From positions 8,444,768 to 8,508,767 of the forward strand of contig JAMKCF010000018.1 in NCBI GenBank assembly GCA_023634235.1: 64,000 nucleotides of DNA, in the 5' to 3' direction. Positions 22,905 through 35,784 of the stretch are shown one piece after another. A program made the translations under genes and the position numbers. Source of the stretch: Pisaster brevispinus. Its lineage: Eukaryota; Echinodermata; Asteroidea; Forcipulatida; Asteriidae. The notes beneath the pieces are model-generated. The model did no database searches and had not been told where the DNA came from. It saw nothing but the letters and a program-made list of their open reading frames with translations. How positions within the stretch are numbered: the first letter of the stretch is position 1; the number at the start of each line of letters is the position of its first letter.

Positions 22905-23170
22905 CCATTCAAATATCTGCCCTACAACATGGCGTCTAGCGTGTGTGTGATGGTGTGTGTGCATGTGCCGCATATAGAATATAATACCTAGATCGGCCGC
23001 GTGTACAATACGCTGGTTCAGCCTGGGGGCTAGGTGTTATATTCTTTATCTATGATGTGCCGTAGAAATCAAACCGGGAACGCTGCGTGCTTCATTGATG
23101 TACGCGTTTAGACGCGCATACGGTTTGCCCTACAAGATGGCGACTTTCATAGCAACGAAGGGGTTATTCA
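22905..23170 (+). promoter_or_regulatory. Two ATGGCG start-like motifs, possible promoter or repeat
   Basis: GCCCTACAACATGGCGTC (about 22918) and GCCCTACAAGATGGCGAC (about 23129) recur 210 bp apart in a locally CpG-richer block. CAAGATGGCGAC resembles the TISU/YY1 element of short-leader genes. The second opens a 22-codon frame (MATFIATKGLFNTVY...). No donor or downstream exon was found, so this is weak. Confidence 0.25.
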
Positions 23171-23560
23171 ATACGGTCTATAGACAACAAATGGTCTCAT
23201 AAAATGCACTGGGATTCTTTTTTCTCTTTTGAAAGTAAGGCTTTTTTTTCACCATAAATTGACCAACCCATCAATCTCTCATTAACCCCGTTTGTCAGAA
23301 GGACAAAGGGCTTGAAATTTGGGATTAAACAATGATCCTCGGTAAAAGGGAGATTTCGAGCATGATTTCCAGTACCCTTTTCCCTCTTTGTATGGGCAAA
23401 CAATATGACTGCAATTATAGAGCATGCTGCACATTGGACTGTCCAGGCATGTTATCACATCACCTGCCGGTGACCTCAAACCACCAAAAAAAATAATAAA
23501 ATAAAAATATTTAAATAATAATAATAATAACTAGAAACGAGTTTGTAACGAACAAACACT

Positions 23561-24456
23561 GGGGTTTCGGCTTTGTTGTCAATGATGAATTAATGTAATA
23601 ATTAATCTGACACCTGATGATATCACGATGATGAAAACACGTTTTTCGTACGAAATTTGTTATTTTTATAAGCTACAAGACGGTACCAAAATTATAACTC
23701 TTTTATGTTATGGTTCAGACGATATAAAGTTTTAAATAATAAATTGTAAATAATAAACTACCATGCCAATGCAAAGTTATTAATAAGCTACATGTATACC
23801 GCACAGACCTTGAAATAAATTGTGGTGGGAGAATGCAATGAAATTGCGCGACAACACACCGCTACTAATATCCCAAAACACTTCCGTATTTTAATAGTTC
23901 GAGGACTCTCCACAAGCAAGAGGGCGCTATACAGGTTCACCATTACCTGTAGAAGCGAAGTAGTGAACCAAAATGAAAGGTACAAAGGTCGAACGATGCC
24001 ATGCAAGTGGACAATGGGCTGTGCGTGGCACTGATCTACACTAGATCAGTGGTGTGTGGGCCGGGTATGGCCGTATGCAGTGTGTTACGATGCCTAGCGT
24101 GGGAAGTATTGGCTGTGTGGAGTGCTGGCCGTATGCGATGTACAGCGTGAATTATGTGCAATGTACACACACGGCAATCTTGCTGGGTTGACGATACGTG
24201 TTTTTAAATCGTTAATATCGTCAACAGATGATTAAAAACCCTCGATCGAACTGCTGCTTGATCTATGTTACAGCACAGGCTTTCATTTGATGTATTGTTT
24301 GTGTCTTTTAAGACTGTAGTTCCTGAGATGGAACGCTAACAAATTTCACGTGTAAATGCTATGAGACTTTTTCGGAAAGAAGTATAATGATAATAGTGAA
24401 ATAAAATAAAAATCTCGACGAAAACAAAGGTGGTTTCGGCGGATAGCCGAAACCCC
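23561..24456. mobile_element. Putative element bounded by GGGGTTTCGGCT inverted ends
   Basis: GGGGTTTCGGCT (23561-23572) is answered by AGCCGAAACCCC (24445-24456), about 895 bp apart. The right end is itself a hairpin (GTTTCGGC-GGATA-GCCGAAAC), so the pairing may be coincidental. No transposase frame is seen. Confidence 0.35.
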
Positions 24457-26890
24457 CAATAATAATTTAAAAGTGTTTACTAGATCTGCTCTCTGCATTT
24501 GTGTCAAAAGAAAAGTTTACATAAATCACCTACCATCAAGTCGTTAAACACATTTTAAATTATTAACCATTAAAAAAACCTTGCAATACAACACAAATTA
24601 ATTAGTAAAATCACTTATTGTTGTGAATAAATAATAATAGTAGAAAACAATTTACAGGTAGGGAGTTCCAAAGTGCAGTGAGTATTGAGGGCAACTGCTA
24701 GCAGAATATCTCACAGTTAGTATGTTGTGATTAAAGGTGCATGAAATTAAATTTGTCGCGATGGCAAGTTAGTTTTTGTTTTTTGCACATCTACAACATT
24801 GTGCTCTGTGCTCTGTGTGTTCATTAAACGAGTTTGAATTATTGTATTCATAAAAGCAAGTCATGAAATATTCAAATTTACCAAAATCTGATGACTGCAG
24901 GATGTCTCAAAGTTTGCAAGTTTCTTGTTCTGCAAAAGTCTTGTTCATTCTTCTGAAGCAAGTGTAGTGCAGCTCACCTGTAAAATGAAAAGAAAAATCA
25001 AGTTACATGTATTAGAGGTTTTTTTTTCTCATTCCAGCCATCGACAACATTGGATTATAAAGGTATGGGACCACTAGCACCTGCTTTGGTCTCTGAAGTA
25101 CAATTATGAAAAACTGTGTGATAAACCCATCGCATATGCTGCTATTGCTGATGTCATGTACAATGGAAGCAACTCTCAGCCAATGAAAGGTCTTCCTTTG
25201 ACCTCAGTGAGGGCGCTGTTTAAGCTTGTGACATCATATGTATGGGTCATCGAACAAAACTGCATAAAGAGAAAAATGTTGACATGTACTACATGAGCGT
25301 ACACATAAATTTGTACAGTAGTACTGTAGTTCCAAATAGACTCTCTCTTTACAGGCTACTCGGGTTTTGGCTTTGGGGCGAGTCAGCATTCTTATTTTTC
25401 TACGCAGTGAGGTGGTTCATCGCCCAATCATGCAAGCAATTTGACAGAACTCCTGCAGGCCGCTTGTGGTAATTAAAAATAATGCACAGTTATGCATTAA
25501 AAAATCGACTACTGTATGTTACCCGAAAAAATGGCCGACTTGACACTGGGTGATGTCAAGTGGGTACTACACATACACATGTGTAATTCTGTCTGATACT
25601 ATAAAAGGCAAGAAAATAGCACTTGAAGACCTCTAAAATCACTGTTGCTAATTGTGATTACTGCAATCAAAACAAACAATAAATACATGACCTTCCTGAC
25701 CCAAAACAACTACTTAAAAATAAATTTACACTACAATGTACAAATCACCAACATTTGTAATTTGGTTATGGAATAACATGATTCAACTCAAAAAACACAT
25801 CTTGTAAAATCTGTATTAGCCTTGCAAGGGGAAAACCTATGGATTGGATTGGAGTACTTTTGTAAACAGGTCAATGAACTATCGCAAAAGTCCATCCCAC
25901 TTGCTCATAATCTGTCATTGACTCTAATTGACCGTCTTTATAGTCTTTGCATGTTTTATCACCTGCTTTAATTGAACGTTCTAATGTATTCCATAGAGCC
26001 TGTAGCAGGACTTTCTGAGGCGCTGGGTCTATTTGACTTGTAAATTCCAGCGTCTTGAAGAAACAACATGCTCCTTAATGAAATAACTATTGATCACTGG
26101 AGCAGTAAAGCCAGAGAAGTAAAAAAAAAATTTAAAAAGGCGTAAATGTTTTTGTCAGCAGTAGTCCAGCGTTTCCTCTTGTTGGTTTGGTCTTCACCGG
26201 GGAAAATCCCCCTGAACCTTCTGGGCATAGTAATTCAAATGAGCTGAGTAGATTGTAAACAGAAAATCTTGCCTGCGAAATTCTGTTTTCGAAAAAAATA
26301 AGTGGGGTACCGACCGCAAACATGTATACCACATATAGTGTTGACTGGTGGTAACCAGTTTTTGCCTAGCGAATTTTTCTAAGCTAAGCATGATGCCTTT
26401 AGGACTTTTTTAAAAACATGATTATCCCTTTTGTGGGCCTCCAATCATTGTATGAACAAATATGCTTCATTTCATGTTTTTTATGTTATTAACAATTTCA
26501 TTCACAAAGGTCTATCAACCACTGCAGGGTTCTCGATCCGCATGCACTGAGCTGTAGCATCAGGGGTTTCCTCGTAACTTTTTTCCCACTAGCCCACAAC
26601 TAGTAAAGGAAGGGTTTATGACTCGCCCGCCGCTGTTTTCACTCGCATTTGGTGACCAGGCGACCGTTAATTTCGAACCCTGACATGCATGAGCATATTT
26701 AGGCCGATACCCATGAATTGCAGGCCAATACATGCAAATTGCGGGCCATACACATGGTAGGAATAGTGTACGATACATGTATACAAATTGTGGGCCGATG
26801 TGCCTGCAATGAACCTACATGTAATCAGCAATTCATTTTAAAAAGCCATGATTGTACCATACTGACCTCTATATCATCCCACATGTACAC
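24457..26890. other. Unassigned stretch
   Basis: No gene or complete element is supported. A minus-strand acceptor-like CTTTTCATTTTACAG occurs just above 24980 with no convincing coding sequence after it. Confidence 0.45.
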
Positions 26891-26894
26891 TATA

Positions 26895-27772
26895 GCCCTT
26901 TTCACACGAGAAACAAAAAACCAACATTCCTTGCAACGAATTTAACGAGCACTGAAGTCATCCCACGCCTGACCGCTTTCGCAAGCTTTCACACGACACC
27001 AAGTAAAAATGTGACCACGTTCCATGAGACGAGAGTACAGACTTAGCTGGTTACCACTGAACTATAGAGTTTTTGTTCTTAAACAGCGCTAGTACCAGCT
27101 AAATGATGACGTATGCCGCTGTGCACAGTGTGTTGCGGTAAAAAATAAACCATGTAAACATTCTTCAAAATGGCTGCTGACACTCACGAAGACGTTGGGG
27201 AGTCCATTCATAATACTATGCCCGTAATATCCTCCAAAAAAACGACCGGTGACGACATCAACCAAAGATAAGAGAAAGAAGGCCAAGAAATCTTGGTGCT
27301 ACGAGGAAACGATTGCCTTGATAAACATTATGGAGAAGGAAACCACCCAATCTAAAATGAATGGTTTGACCCAAAACGGCCATGTTTGGCGGGAAATCGC
27401 GGACGAGGTGGCAAATGGTCGCAACGGTGACCAGTGCCCGGTGACGGTGTGTAAACACACAAAGGTCGGCTCCCGAATGTTCTTCACGCATGCGTGTTAA
27501 TACCGCTTTCGCGATGATTGTCGGTCAATAAACAACGGATCGTTTCACACGAAGGTTTGACTAGATTCCTTGCGAAAAATTACGCTAGCGTAAGATTTTG
27601 TCGGAGGTCGGGACCTACTACAAAATTTCGCAAGGTTTGCGAAAATTTCGCAAGGAATGTAGGCGATGTAAAATATTACTGTCCTTTCACACGAAGCCCA
27701 AATTGTAATTTTTTACAAAAAATTGTAAAATTTCGCAAAGAATGTTCGTTTTTTTCGTCGTGTGAAAAGGGC
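26895..27772 (+). mobile_element. PIF/Harbinger-like DNA transposon remnant
   Basis: The ends are GCCCTTTTCACACGA (26895-26909) and TCGTGTGAAAAGGGC (27758-27772), perfectly inverted over 15 bp. The flanks are TAT/TTA-like, compatible with a decayed 3-bp TWA target duplication. TTTCACACGA and TTGCGAAA words are repeated inside. The enclosed ORF remnant resembles the Myb/SANT-like accessory protein of Harbinger elements; the DDE transposase itself is absent. Confidence 0.65.
27170..27500 (+). pseudogene. Broken Myb/SANT-like DNA-binding ORF of the Harbinger-like element
   Basis: The ATG at 27170 (CAAAATGGC) opens 33 codons and stops at 27271. A second frame, shifted by one base, continues from about 27249 as KRKKAKKSWCYEETIALINI and then VWREIADEVANG before a stop at 27500. 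W-x-x-E-E-T-x-x-L-I-N-I and V-W-x-x-I-A are typical trihelix/Myb-like positions. An A7 run at about 27236-27243 is the likely frameshift site. The third helix region (CRTRI-type) is not preserved. It has no expected product; family assignment is from motif memory. Confidence 0.55.
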
Positions 27773-28027
27773 TTTAGTGTTACATGTAGAATACATGTGT
27801 CCACGTGCAATTATCTTTGAATTAGTATTTAAGTGTTTAAAACTGAGTTTTATTCATGCTACAAAATGTATCCATCTTCACTGTACATACGTAGGCCCTA
27901 TGTATTTATAACAAACTGTTAAACCAGGACAGATCTAAACTCTATACTTTACAGTACACGCTACGAATCCTTTTAAATGTCACATGGGTACAATGTCTGT
28001 GTATCACCCAGAGCCTTTGAGTCCTCG

Positions 28028-28075
28028 ATTCTGATTGGTTGATAGCCATATTACACGGCTATAAAATGTACCGCA
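28028..28075 (+). promoter_or_regulatory. CCAAT/TATA-like pair, uncertain
   Basis: CTGATTGGTTGATAG (inverted CCAAT) is followed 35 bp later by GGCTATAAAATG. The same GGCTATAAAAT word occurs at 59931. No exon follows, so it may be chance or a repeat. Confidence 0.2.
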
Positions 28076-28554
28076 GTACAAGTTTCATGCTGTCGTGCAT
28101 TATTTTATACATTTCTGCGCGTATTTAAACAATTTTTAAACAGAGCTCGTCTTGCGTGTTTTTAATCCTGGTCATCACAGGGAACCACAGCACACAGCAC
28201 AGCTACGTCCATGAAAAAATGTGATGACACAAAAATACAAAGGATTCCAATGTGAGGACAGCATTGTTCCTTTTGTGTGCCTTTGTTCTTCTGTCCCCAC
28301 TCTTCTGATAATACCATGAAAAAGTCATATTTACATGCCTGTACAAAGATCTACATTATGTAGTGAACTGTGTACTAGTCATTTAGTAAGTGTTCAGTTT
28401 GCTTAAATTATGTGATATTGTGTTCTTTTGTACTAATTATCAGCATGTACTATGTATGTTGTGTACAATTATTACATTTTGTAATGTTGGCAATCATGAT
28501 TACGATATTCACACACCTATGAAGGTCAAATCTGATTTACTTCCAGTGTTGGTG

Positions 28555-29022
28555 TTAAAGGCAGGGTGTACTTTTGGTAATTACTCTGCCACAAGTTAAT
28601 GATGACCATAAAAACTTACTTGATAAAGAGCTGTTGATATTATAAAACCTTGTTAGAAATGGCCCTTTAAAGTAATGCAGTTTTAGGAAAGAGGTAATTT
28701 TCACACCAAAATTTGAATCTGAAAAAGGCTCCTGCCAGAAGCCTTTCTCAGGCATCTGAAAGCACACAACTCTATTCAACAAGGGTAATTCTACACAGCA
28801 AAAAAGATATACACATGGTGTTCTTCCTTCCTCCATGGTATGAAACCGAATATACAGGGGTGTACTATGTGTTTTTTCTTTCATTATTTTCTTGCAACTT
28901 CGATGACCAATTGAGCCCAAATTTTTGACAGGTTTTTAATTTTCTGTAATGCATTATTGACATACACCAAGTAAGAATACTGGTCTTTGACAAAATTCCC
29001 CAAAGTGCACCCTTTCTTTAAA
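28555..29022 (+). mobile_element. MITE family A, fullest copy (about 465 bp)
   Basis: The ends TTAAAGGCAGGGTGTACTTT and AAGTGCACCCTTTCTTTAA are inverted and each abuts TTAA, suggesting a TTAA target duplication. Internal landmarks are AGAGCTGTTGATATTATAAAA, AATCTGAAAAAGGCT with GCCTTTCTCAGGC, TTGCAACTTCGATGACCAATT and GGTCTTTGACAA. Frames of about 70-120 codons across it are not genes. Other copies: 19387-19775, 49613-49925, 51098-51525 and a scrap at 31040-31130. Confidence 0.85.
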
Positions 29023-29104
29023 GGAAGATGAATTAAAAGATGGCCACAGTCATGATAATGTACTGTAATATCATAAATCTTTAATAATCATTTTTTTCTC
29101 TTTA

Positions 29105-29159
29105 CGTACAAAGCTTTAGAAACCACCAGATATTGCCAATGCTGAGGACTAGATGCCAT
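29105..29159 (-). CDS. Possible first coding exon, minus strand
   Basis: The minus strand reads GACAATGGCATC, an excellent start context, then MASSPQHWQYLVVSKALY and GTAAAGAG as a possible donor (phase 0). No second exon could be identified in phase, so the gene is not proven. It lies under a promoter-like block and could be an alternative 5' end of the minus-strand gene ending at 4.2 kb, or a separate gene. Confidence 0.3.
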
Positions 29160-29204
29160 TGTCAACTGAATCCAGTCCCGAGCCTGGTACTCTACATGTA
29201 CATT

Positions 29205-29278
29205 GCTCCATTGACGTCACCCGGGAGCCTCGAACCCCCCTAGTTCAGTTCCGCTCTGTCTCCTAGCAACCTTGCATC
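29205..29278 (-). promoter_or_regulatory. Promoter-like block: CRE and X-box-like motif
   Basis: ATTGACGTCACCC contains the CRE core TGACGTCA, and GGTTGCTAGGAGAC on the minus strand resembles an RFX X-box. Both are within 120 bp upstream of the ATG at 29159. The block is GC-richer than its surroundings. Confidence 0.35.
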
Positions 29279-29279
29279 C

Positions 29280-32200
29280 TGCCATATTATGTTTGCCTAG
29301 TCAAGCACAGATAACCAGGTGATGCAATCACGTGAGGTTGGCAATGTCCACAGGGGCTTCAGTATTAACCATATGGCTGTACTGGCATGGTCCCCGCTGG
29401 TGGGTTCTACATTGTAGCCTCGCTGTACGGGCAAAGTCTCCAATGATTCAATTTCTCTGTAAATTCCACTGCACATAAAGCAATACACTGTCAGATTCAT
29501 GCTACATGTAATTAACTGAATGTATGGTGCATGTACAGTGTATAGTGTATCATTTCGACATTTACACATCAATACATGACGTATGTATTGCAGTTAATGA
29601 GCATCGAACTGTTTGTACGTAATTAGAGTCATGTTAAAATTGCATGCAATACATTGTAATCAAAATGATTGCAGTGTAAAAAAGGAAATGAATTTTGAAA
29701 ATGCTGGCCTTAATTTACAGTTCATTGTAGGCATACACACAAAAAATGTGCAGTGTGCGTGAAGATAATTTTCAAAACTGAATGAAAAGTATGCATTGTA
29801 TCCCATAGAATGTGTACAGAATTTAAACACGCACACAAATCTGGTACAGTGTAATTGTGTGGGTATAGAACCACTTCACCTGACGAGTCATACACTAATC
29901 TTGGTTGGGCCATTTTGGGAGTCAATGTCCTTGTGTGTTATTACACACTGAACTGCGCACTTTAAGCGACACAGGGCTTTCGTGCTTACAAGCTGAACCC
30001 AACAATCGAGTGAGCATGGCAGCAACAACCGTGTATGCCATTGGTGCAAGGGCATGAAGGGGGGTCAAAACAGTGTTGAATTTTGATGAGACCCATAGGA
30101 TCTTGTAAGGATTTTACGAGGTGATGATGATGATGATGATAAATGGTTTATTTATTATTTCAAAATACAAAAAAGACATCACAATCAGAAGATTGAATTG
30201 CGTCTAAATTTACATTAAATCAATTAAAAAGTCATTCGAAATTACAACAACAAACTTAAACAAATATAAAGCAATTAAGGACTTAAAAAGGCACTAGACT
30301 GAATACACTCGTGTCAAAAAAAGGGAGAAAGGGACATTAAGGGTGATCAAAGGGAAAGGCAGGATAAGAATGGGACTAAAAAGCCATGACAATTAAAAAG
30401 CCATTCTGGCATGTGTCTTGATGTGAGTGCAAGTCATAAAAACAAAAACAAGCATAAAAATTGGCAGATGTGGTGCAATCTGCAGCTAACCATACCAGAA
30501 ACAGGGGGAAAGCCCCTTCTCTTTTAAATCAGACAGCACCGAGATATTAAAGACCGGTTCATACATACTTCCCACAAAACCAAAAGCAAATTATGTGATG
30601 CAAATACAGTCAGGAATATTTGCAGTTTCCAACTGTGACACAGGGAAATTCGCTTTACTTTCACAATTCATGTGAAGTACGAACCCCGGGCTTTAGTCCG
30701 CTAGACAGCTTGACCAATGATGTTACATGTACACTGTATACACCATAGATTCAGCTAATTTTTGTGTAAACAACAATTGAACAGTGCACTGTATAGATGT
30801 ACAAAATGAAGTCTGAAACTCTGACAGTTGTGGATGGGATACATTGTAAAACCAGTCCAAAAACAACTGATTATAATTTATAAATGTACTCTTTAAGGGA
30901 TATATGCTTTATACAATAAGTTTGAAAATACTTACAGATTTACACATAATGTAACTAGCATGCAATAAAGATGGTCATAAATGGTGGAAAACTTTGATCT
31001 CTTGAAAACAGTGAAAATAGTGATGGGTTGTTTGTTTACCCTGATTCTTGCGACTCCAATTACCATTTGAGCTTAAACTGTCACAGGTTTGTTATTTCAT
31101 GATTGGGTCACAAAAAGTGCAGGTTCTGGTCATGAACAAATGCTGCCTGCATGGTTTTATTACATGTATCATAGAGCATACTCTATGTAACCACAAACTG
31201 TACTTTTTGAGTGCTCTGTCCAGTGTATTGGCAACTTCACTGTGATAACTCTACACTGTGAAAGCCTGAAGGGCTCTTAATTAATTGGCAGTGTCTCATG
31301 TCCTGTACTCTTTGTGTTCGAACTAGATAAATTAATGAGTTTTTACACCTGCAGACATTCACAATCCCCTGGAAATAATTGGAAGGGATATGCTTAGGGC
31401 AATTTAACAAGTGTCTTTGTACTGCATGCAATGTGCACATGCCACAACCTGTCTCGAACCATGTGCTAAATGTGTTACTTTATAACAGGTACTTGTCAAT
31501 GTACAATTGTGCAGGATTGAGAAAAATGAATGAGATCCTACGTATGCTTCCAAAACCAAACACACTTGGCTTTATATACAGCGATGTGATAGGCTGTTGA
31601 AAAAAAAACCTCAACCTGAAGCGCGAAAGCTTGCGAGGGCGAAAACTTGCGAGCTCGAAGCTTACTTACATACAAAGTTTATCTTTTGTTTTAAAAGCCC
31701 TAATCTGCACTCTGGGGCATTCTATTTGGTTTTATCTTCATGTTTTTTATGGTCTTAATTAAAAAAAATAATAATCAAATATAAAAATGGGGGGGGGGGT
31801 AAAACAAAAATAGATTTCAGGAAAAAAAACCAAAGAAATCACATCCCTGTATACAGCATGGTTTAACCATTAGAAATTCTGAGGTTTTCAGCTACAGTTG
31901 TATGCAAAACTGTGATTTCTTTGTCTATTTGAAATTACGCAAGGCTTTAACGCTCACTTTTTGAAGCTATTTACTACAGTGATTTACTTTTTTTTTTAAA
32001 CAGGTGGCTACTCAAAATAAACCTCTTTTGTAATGAATACTTGTAATTTGTGAAACAGTCATGTGGTTTCAATCAATGTCACAATAAAATTTTAATGAAA
32101 GGGCTTACTATAGTAACTTATTTTCCCAAAATAAAGTGGACTATCGGTGTGCTCACTCTGTCACAGCACAGTGCGTGCATGTTTTTGCCATTAGCTGAGA

Positions 32201-33900
32201 TGATGTAGTACCCACTACAATCCATCAGAAGTCCTGTGATGACGTGTAAACATTGGCCATGTGATCAGTCTATTGTATGGCCAAATGCCAATCTACGTGT
32301 ACAAGAAAAACATTTATGACATTTGTACAAACGTTGTTTTTTTTTATCCCGGCTGCAAGTTGACAGTATCTTTGCTCTATGGTATTATACCAATCCATGA
32401 AGCCCCGCCCACTTATAGAACACCTGCTGTATCTGGGCTCCGATGGGTTTAAACCTGTGCTGCACACTTTGCAAAGCAGTGCATTCCGCTGCACATGAAA
32501 TGCACTATGCAGCCTGCATTGTAATGGCTAAAGTTTGTTTATCTTTTATTTATAAATTATTCATTGAGTGATTTATTTATCAAAATTGTTCTAGGCAGCC
32601 TTTGGCTGAATTTCAACAATATTACAATTGAAAATATGTAAATATTATAAATATAACCAGTTTGCTTTGGAGGATGCAATAAACACCAAAAACTCAAGTA
32701 CACAACACGCAGATAAACAAATTATTAAGAAAAAAAGTAGCTTTTTTACTGAAAATAATCCGGCAGGGGTAATGGAAAAGGATTTTTTATCCCGAAGTGA
32801 ACTGGTTATCAGACCCAAACTACTGGTTTTACATTTAAAATGTCATAATCACATTTTGTGTTGGGATTTTTGTTTTAAGGCTTTCAAACTTTGTCTGTGC
32901 TGCTGTTGCAGTTTTGATGACCAAGGCATAAAGTGAATGGGAAAGCCCAACAGATTGGTCTGTACATTTACAAAAATAAAGAGGAAAATGCAGTGTATAA
33001 ACGTTAATTTTGAACTATAAATCAACATTATACAATGTACGAACAGAGAGAATAACTAACATGTACAGAAGGTAACAAACTCGTTTAAAGTTTGTCTAGC
33101 CATTCAGAAGAAATAAAAAATGACTAGCCAACCACATTCTATGTAACCCTTGGGCTCAGCAAAGTTCTACTCTGCAAAAATAAGCAGGAAACCAGTCACA
33201 ATATGCGACATGGTATTTTGGCTGGTAACCTCATTCTGGTAAACAAAATTGTTTCGTGCTAGCTACTTTTTGTGCTATGAAGCTCTAAGAAATTGGGCTC
33301 TGATCTAGCACCTGGTCCCTTTGTTGCTGTCTACTAGTACATTGCATTGCACAGGCACACCTACATGTAAGGTACCTAAGTATTCCATAAATTGCACTTT
33401 CATGAACTCTGTTCAGACCAATGCCCTGGGCCACAATGCTGCGAAAAGGCCCTCCTCAAAAGTACATTACACTGTGGGGGGGGGGGGAACCACCACTACC
33501 TAAGTGACGCAAACCTATAGATCCTGTACAATCAGGCTAAAGCATTAGAGAATCACATCAACTTAATGTGGCCACATTTATTACCGTAAGTGCAAACGAT
33601 GTGTGGGCGAAATCCAGGCTGCATCAATCAAAAGGAATTAGAACATTGATTTCTCAAGGCTCAATAGACATAAGTTAAATGGAAATTTGTCGGACCATTG
33701 AATTAAAACAGACAATGACAAGTTCCTATACCGCACATGTAACCGCGTCAACCCTTAAGGCGTCTAAAAAAGAGTTCTCGGAAAACCCTACTTTTGCCAA
33801 AATCAAACGGTAGACAGCGCATCAAAATAAAAATATGGCGTCTTGTCTACGTGACCTGCAGCTTTAGTACACCTATGTCCAGCCTATACAGCAAGTTGCA
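29280..33900. other. Unassigned stretch with simple repeats
   Basis: No gene is supported. Present are a (GAT)n run at 30119-30141, a MITE-A scrap at 31040-31130, a GCGAAAGCTTGCGAGG/GCGAAAACTTGCGAGC doublet at 31622-31655, and G runs near 31789 and 33475. A 102-codon frame at 32628 looks like chance. Confidence 0.45.
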
Positions 33901-33919
33901 TACTGTGTATTGCAAATAA

Positions 33920-34172
33920 TAATTTTGGGTTGAACAAAGACAAATTGACTAGAGCTGGATTTGAGCCTACCACCTCCAGATTATTGTGCCAGGGCTCTAT
34001 CAACTAAGTCATCTAGCCCTAATGTCGGTGGTCTCCCTGTTCAGTGAATCAGATGATTTCCTCGTTTATCTTCTAATTATAACTTTTTTTTTATAAACAA
34101 AGTTGCATGTCTGTGTCTGTGACAGCAACACCAAAACTGTCTTCACATTTTGTCAATAGCTTTGTTTGGTGT
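33920..34172 (-). mobile_element. SINE-A, minus copy interrupted by a hairpin
   Basis: On the minus strand: ATTAGGGCTAGATGACTTAG (box A region), GGTAGGCTCAAATCCAGCTC (box B region) and TTGTCTTTGTTCAACCC. The 5' part is separated by about 90 bp containing AACAAAGTTGCATGTCTGTG, whose inverse lies at about 34201-34222. Confidence 0.75.
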
Positions 34173-34222
34173 TTTTTTTGTTAAATTAAAAAAAAAACAT
34201 TACACAGACATGCAACTTTGTT
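34096..34222. repeat. Inverted repeat pair, 20-bp arms
   Basis: AACAAAGTTGCATGTCTGTG and CACAGACATGCAACTTTGTT are about 90 bp apart and overlap the 5' end of the SINE-A copy. Confidence 0.6.
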
Positions 34223-34349
34223 TCTGCAAAAAATGTTTTCTATGGCACTACAAAAGAAGAAAAAAGAGGAAATCAGCTGATCCACTGAAATGATGCATGC
34301 GTGCTTAAATGTACTTGAGAGTAGCACACTACCTACATGTACCACTGAC

Positions 34350-34465
34350 AACCAACTTATATAGAGCAGCATTACAGCTTCGAACTCAAGAGGAATGGAA
34401 GGTGCCGACTTGGGAAATTGTCAGACGGCAGATAGCGAAACTGACAGCGATGCTGTCTCAGACAA
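34350..34465 (+). other. TATA box with nearby start codon, weak first-exon candidate
   Basis: CTTATATAGAGC at about 34356 precedes GAGGAATGGAAG by about 35 bp. The frame begins MEGADLGNCQTADSETDSDA, an acidic N-terminus-like stretch, but no donor in a useful phase follows. Confidence 0.2.
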
Positions 34466-35784
34466 ACATACACACGTCTCCATTTTTATTACATTACACT
34501 TGAGAAACTTAATTGCTGTTGTCTCTGATCAAGCTTTAGCTTCACAGCAATTACATGTAGAGTGGTATTTTTTATTTCTGATTTGAAAGTCATGCATATT
34601 TTAAGGTTAGTTATTCATTGGCCTATTATAAAAATTCCCTGAGGTCTTTTGTGCACTGAGTATGCAAATGCAGGTATTAAAATTAGGTTCAGATTATCAA
34701 TTATGGACTGGCAATGAGGTCACTAGTGCACATTTATGCACCCAAGAATTCTGAGTGACCAGAAGAGGGTCCTATTTCCTGAGGCCTTCAACGGAAATAC
34801 ATACATGTACAATAGGATTCTCTTTTGGTCACTCACAGGCCCAATGGGAGATAAACGTGCACAAGTGAGAGAGTTATGGCAGTCCGTTCATGTTTATTAG
34901 AACACCTCAGTCATGTCAGTCAAAGACACTTAAAACAAAACATTTTTAATTCATTTTATATTTACAATGTATTTTTTTTATAGTGGGGGATGTCTGTTTT
35001 TAAATGTATTGAACCATTCATTTGTGCATTTTTCTATCTCTGTTTTGTTTTGTTGTTTTGATTTTGTTTTTTTGTGGTTTATTTTATTTATTTATTTTTT
35101 TGGGGGGGCAAGGTTCTGAGCACCTGAAAGTCATCCATCCCCACGTCACTGTGTACCTGATGTGTAGTATACATGTAGCCTGACAATCTGGCAGAATTCA
35201 GGTATCCAGCTCCCATGATTTTGTCTTTTTTACAAACAGTTTTTTTTACAGATATTGAGCCATCCTGTCAATTCAAATGCATAAATTGTATATGACTGGA
35301 CAGTGTACAAGTACTTGTCTTACACAATACAAGTTGAAATCACACCAATTGAAGCACCTCTTCCTATGTAGGCCTACACACATGTACAATGTACATACAG
35401 AACAGACTAATAGTAGGCCTACAATGTGCATTTTTTTGTTCAGTAGGCCTACGTTTTTTAAATCAGAAAGTCTCATGTGTCTATTATAATGAAGGTGTAA
35501 AATTTTGATTTAGTTTCACCTTCACAATTGTTTTTAAACATGGCCCTTAGAAACAATTTCCAACTTAGGGATACAGTGTTTTCCATAATTTGCAAATTGA
35601 TCCGTAAAACACAAACGATTAACGTCATTGATGTATCGATTGATAAACACTGCATAGTCTGTTCTTGGTCTTCATTGTTTTGTTTTTTTAATTTGGCTAA
35701 TGATGTGTGACAATATGTTATGCATCCCTCATTTACATGTACAACCTACTTCCACGGGTCAATTATGTACATGTATTGCAACTC

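Noticed and set aside
23561..24456. Confident DNA transposon
   Set aside because: The inverted ends are only 12 bp and the right end is itself a hairpin; no target duplication was found. Kept only as a weak feature.
28555..28920. 121-codon minus-strand frame
   Set aside because: Lies wholly in MITE family A.
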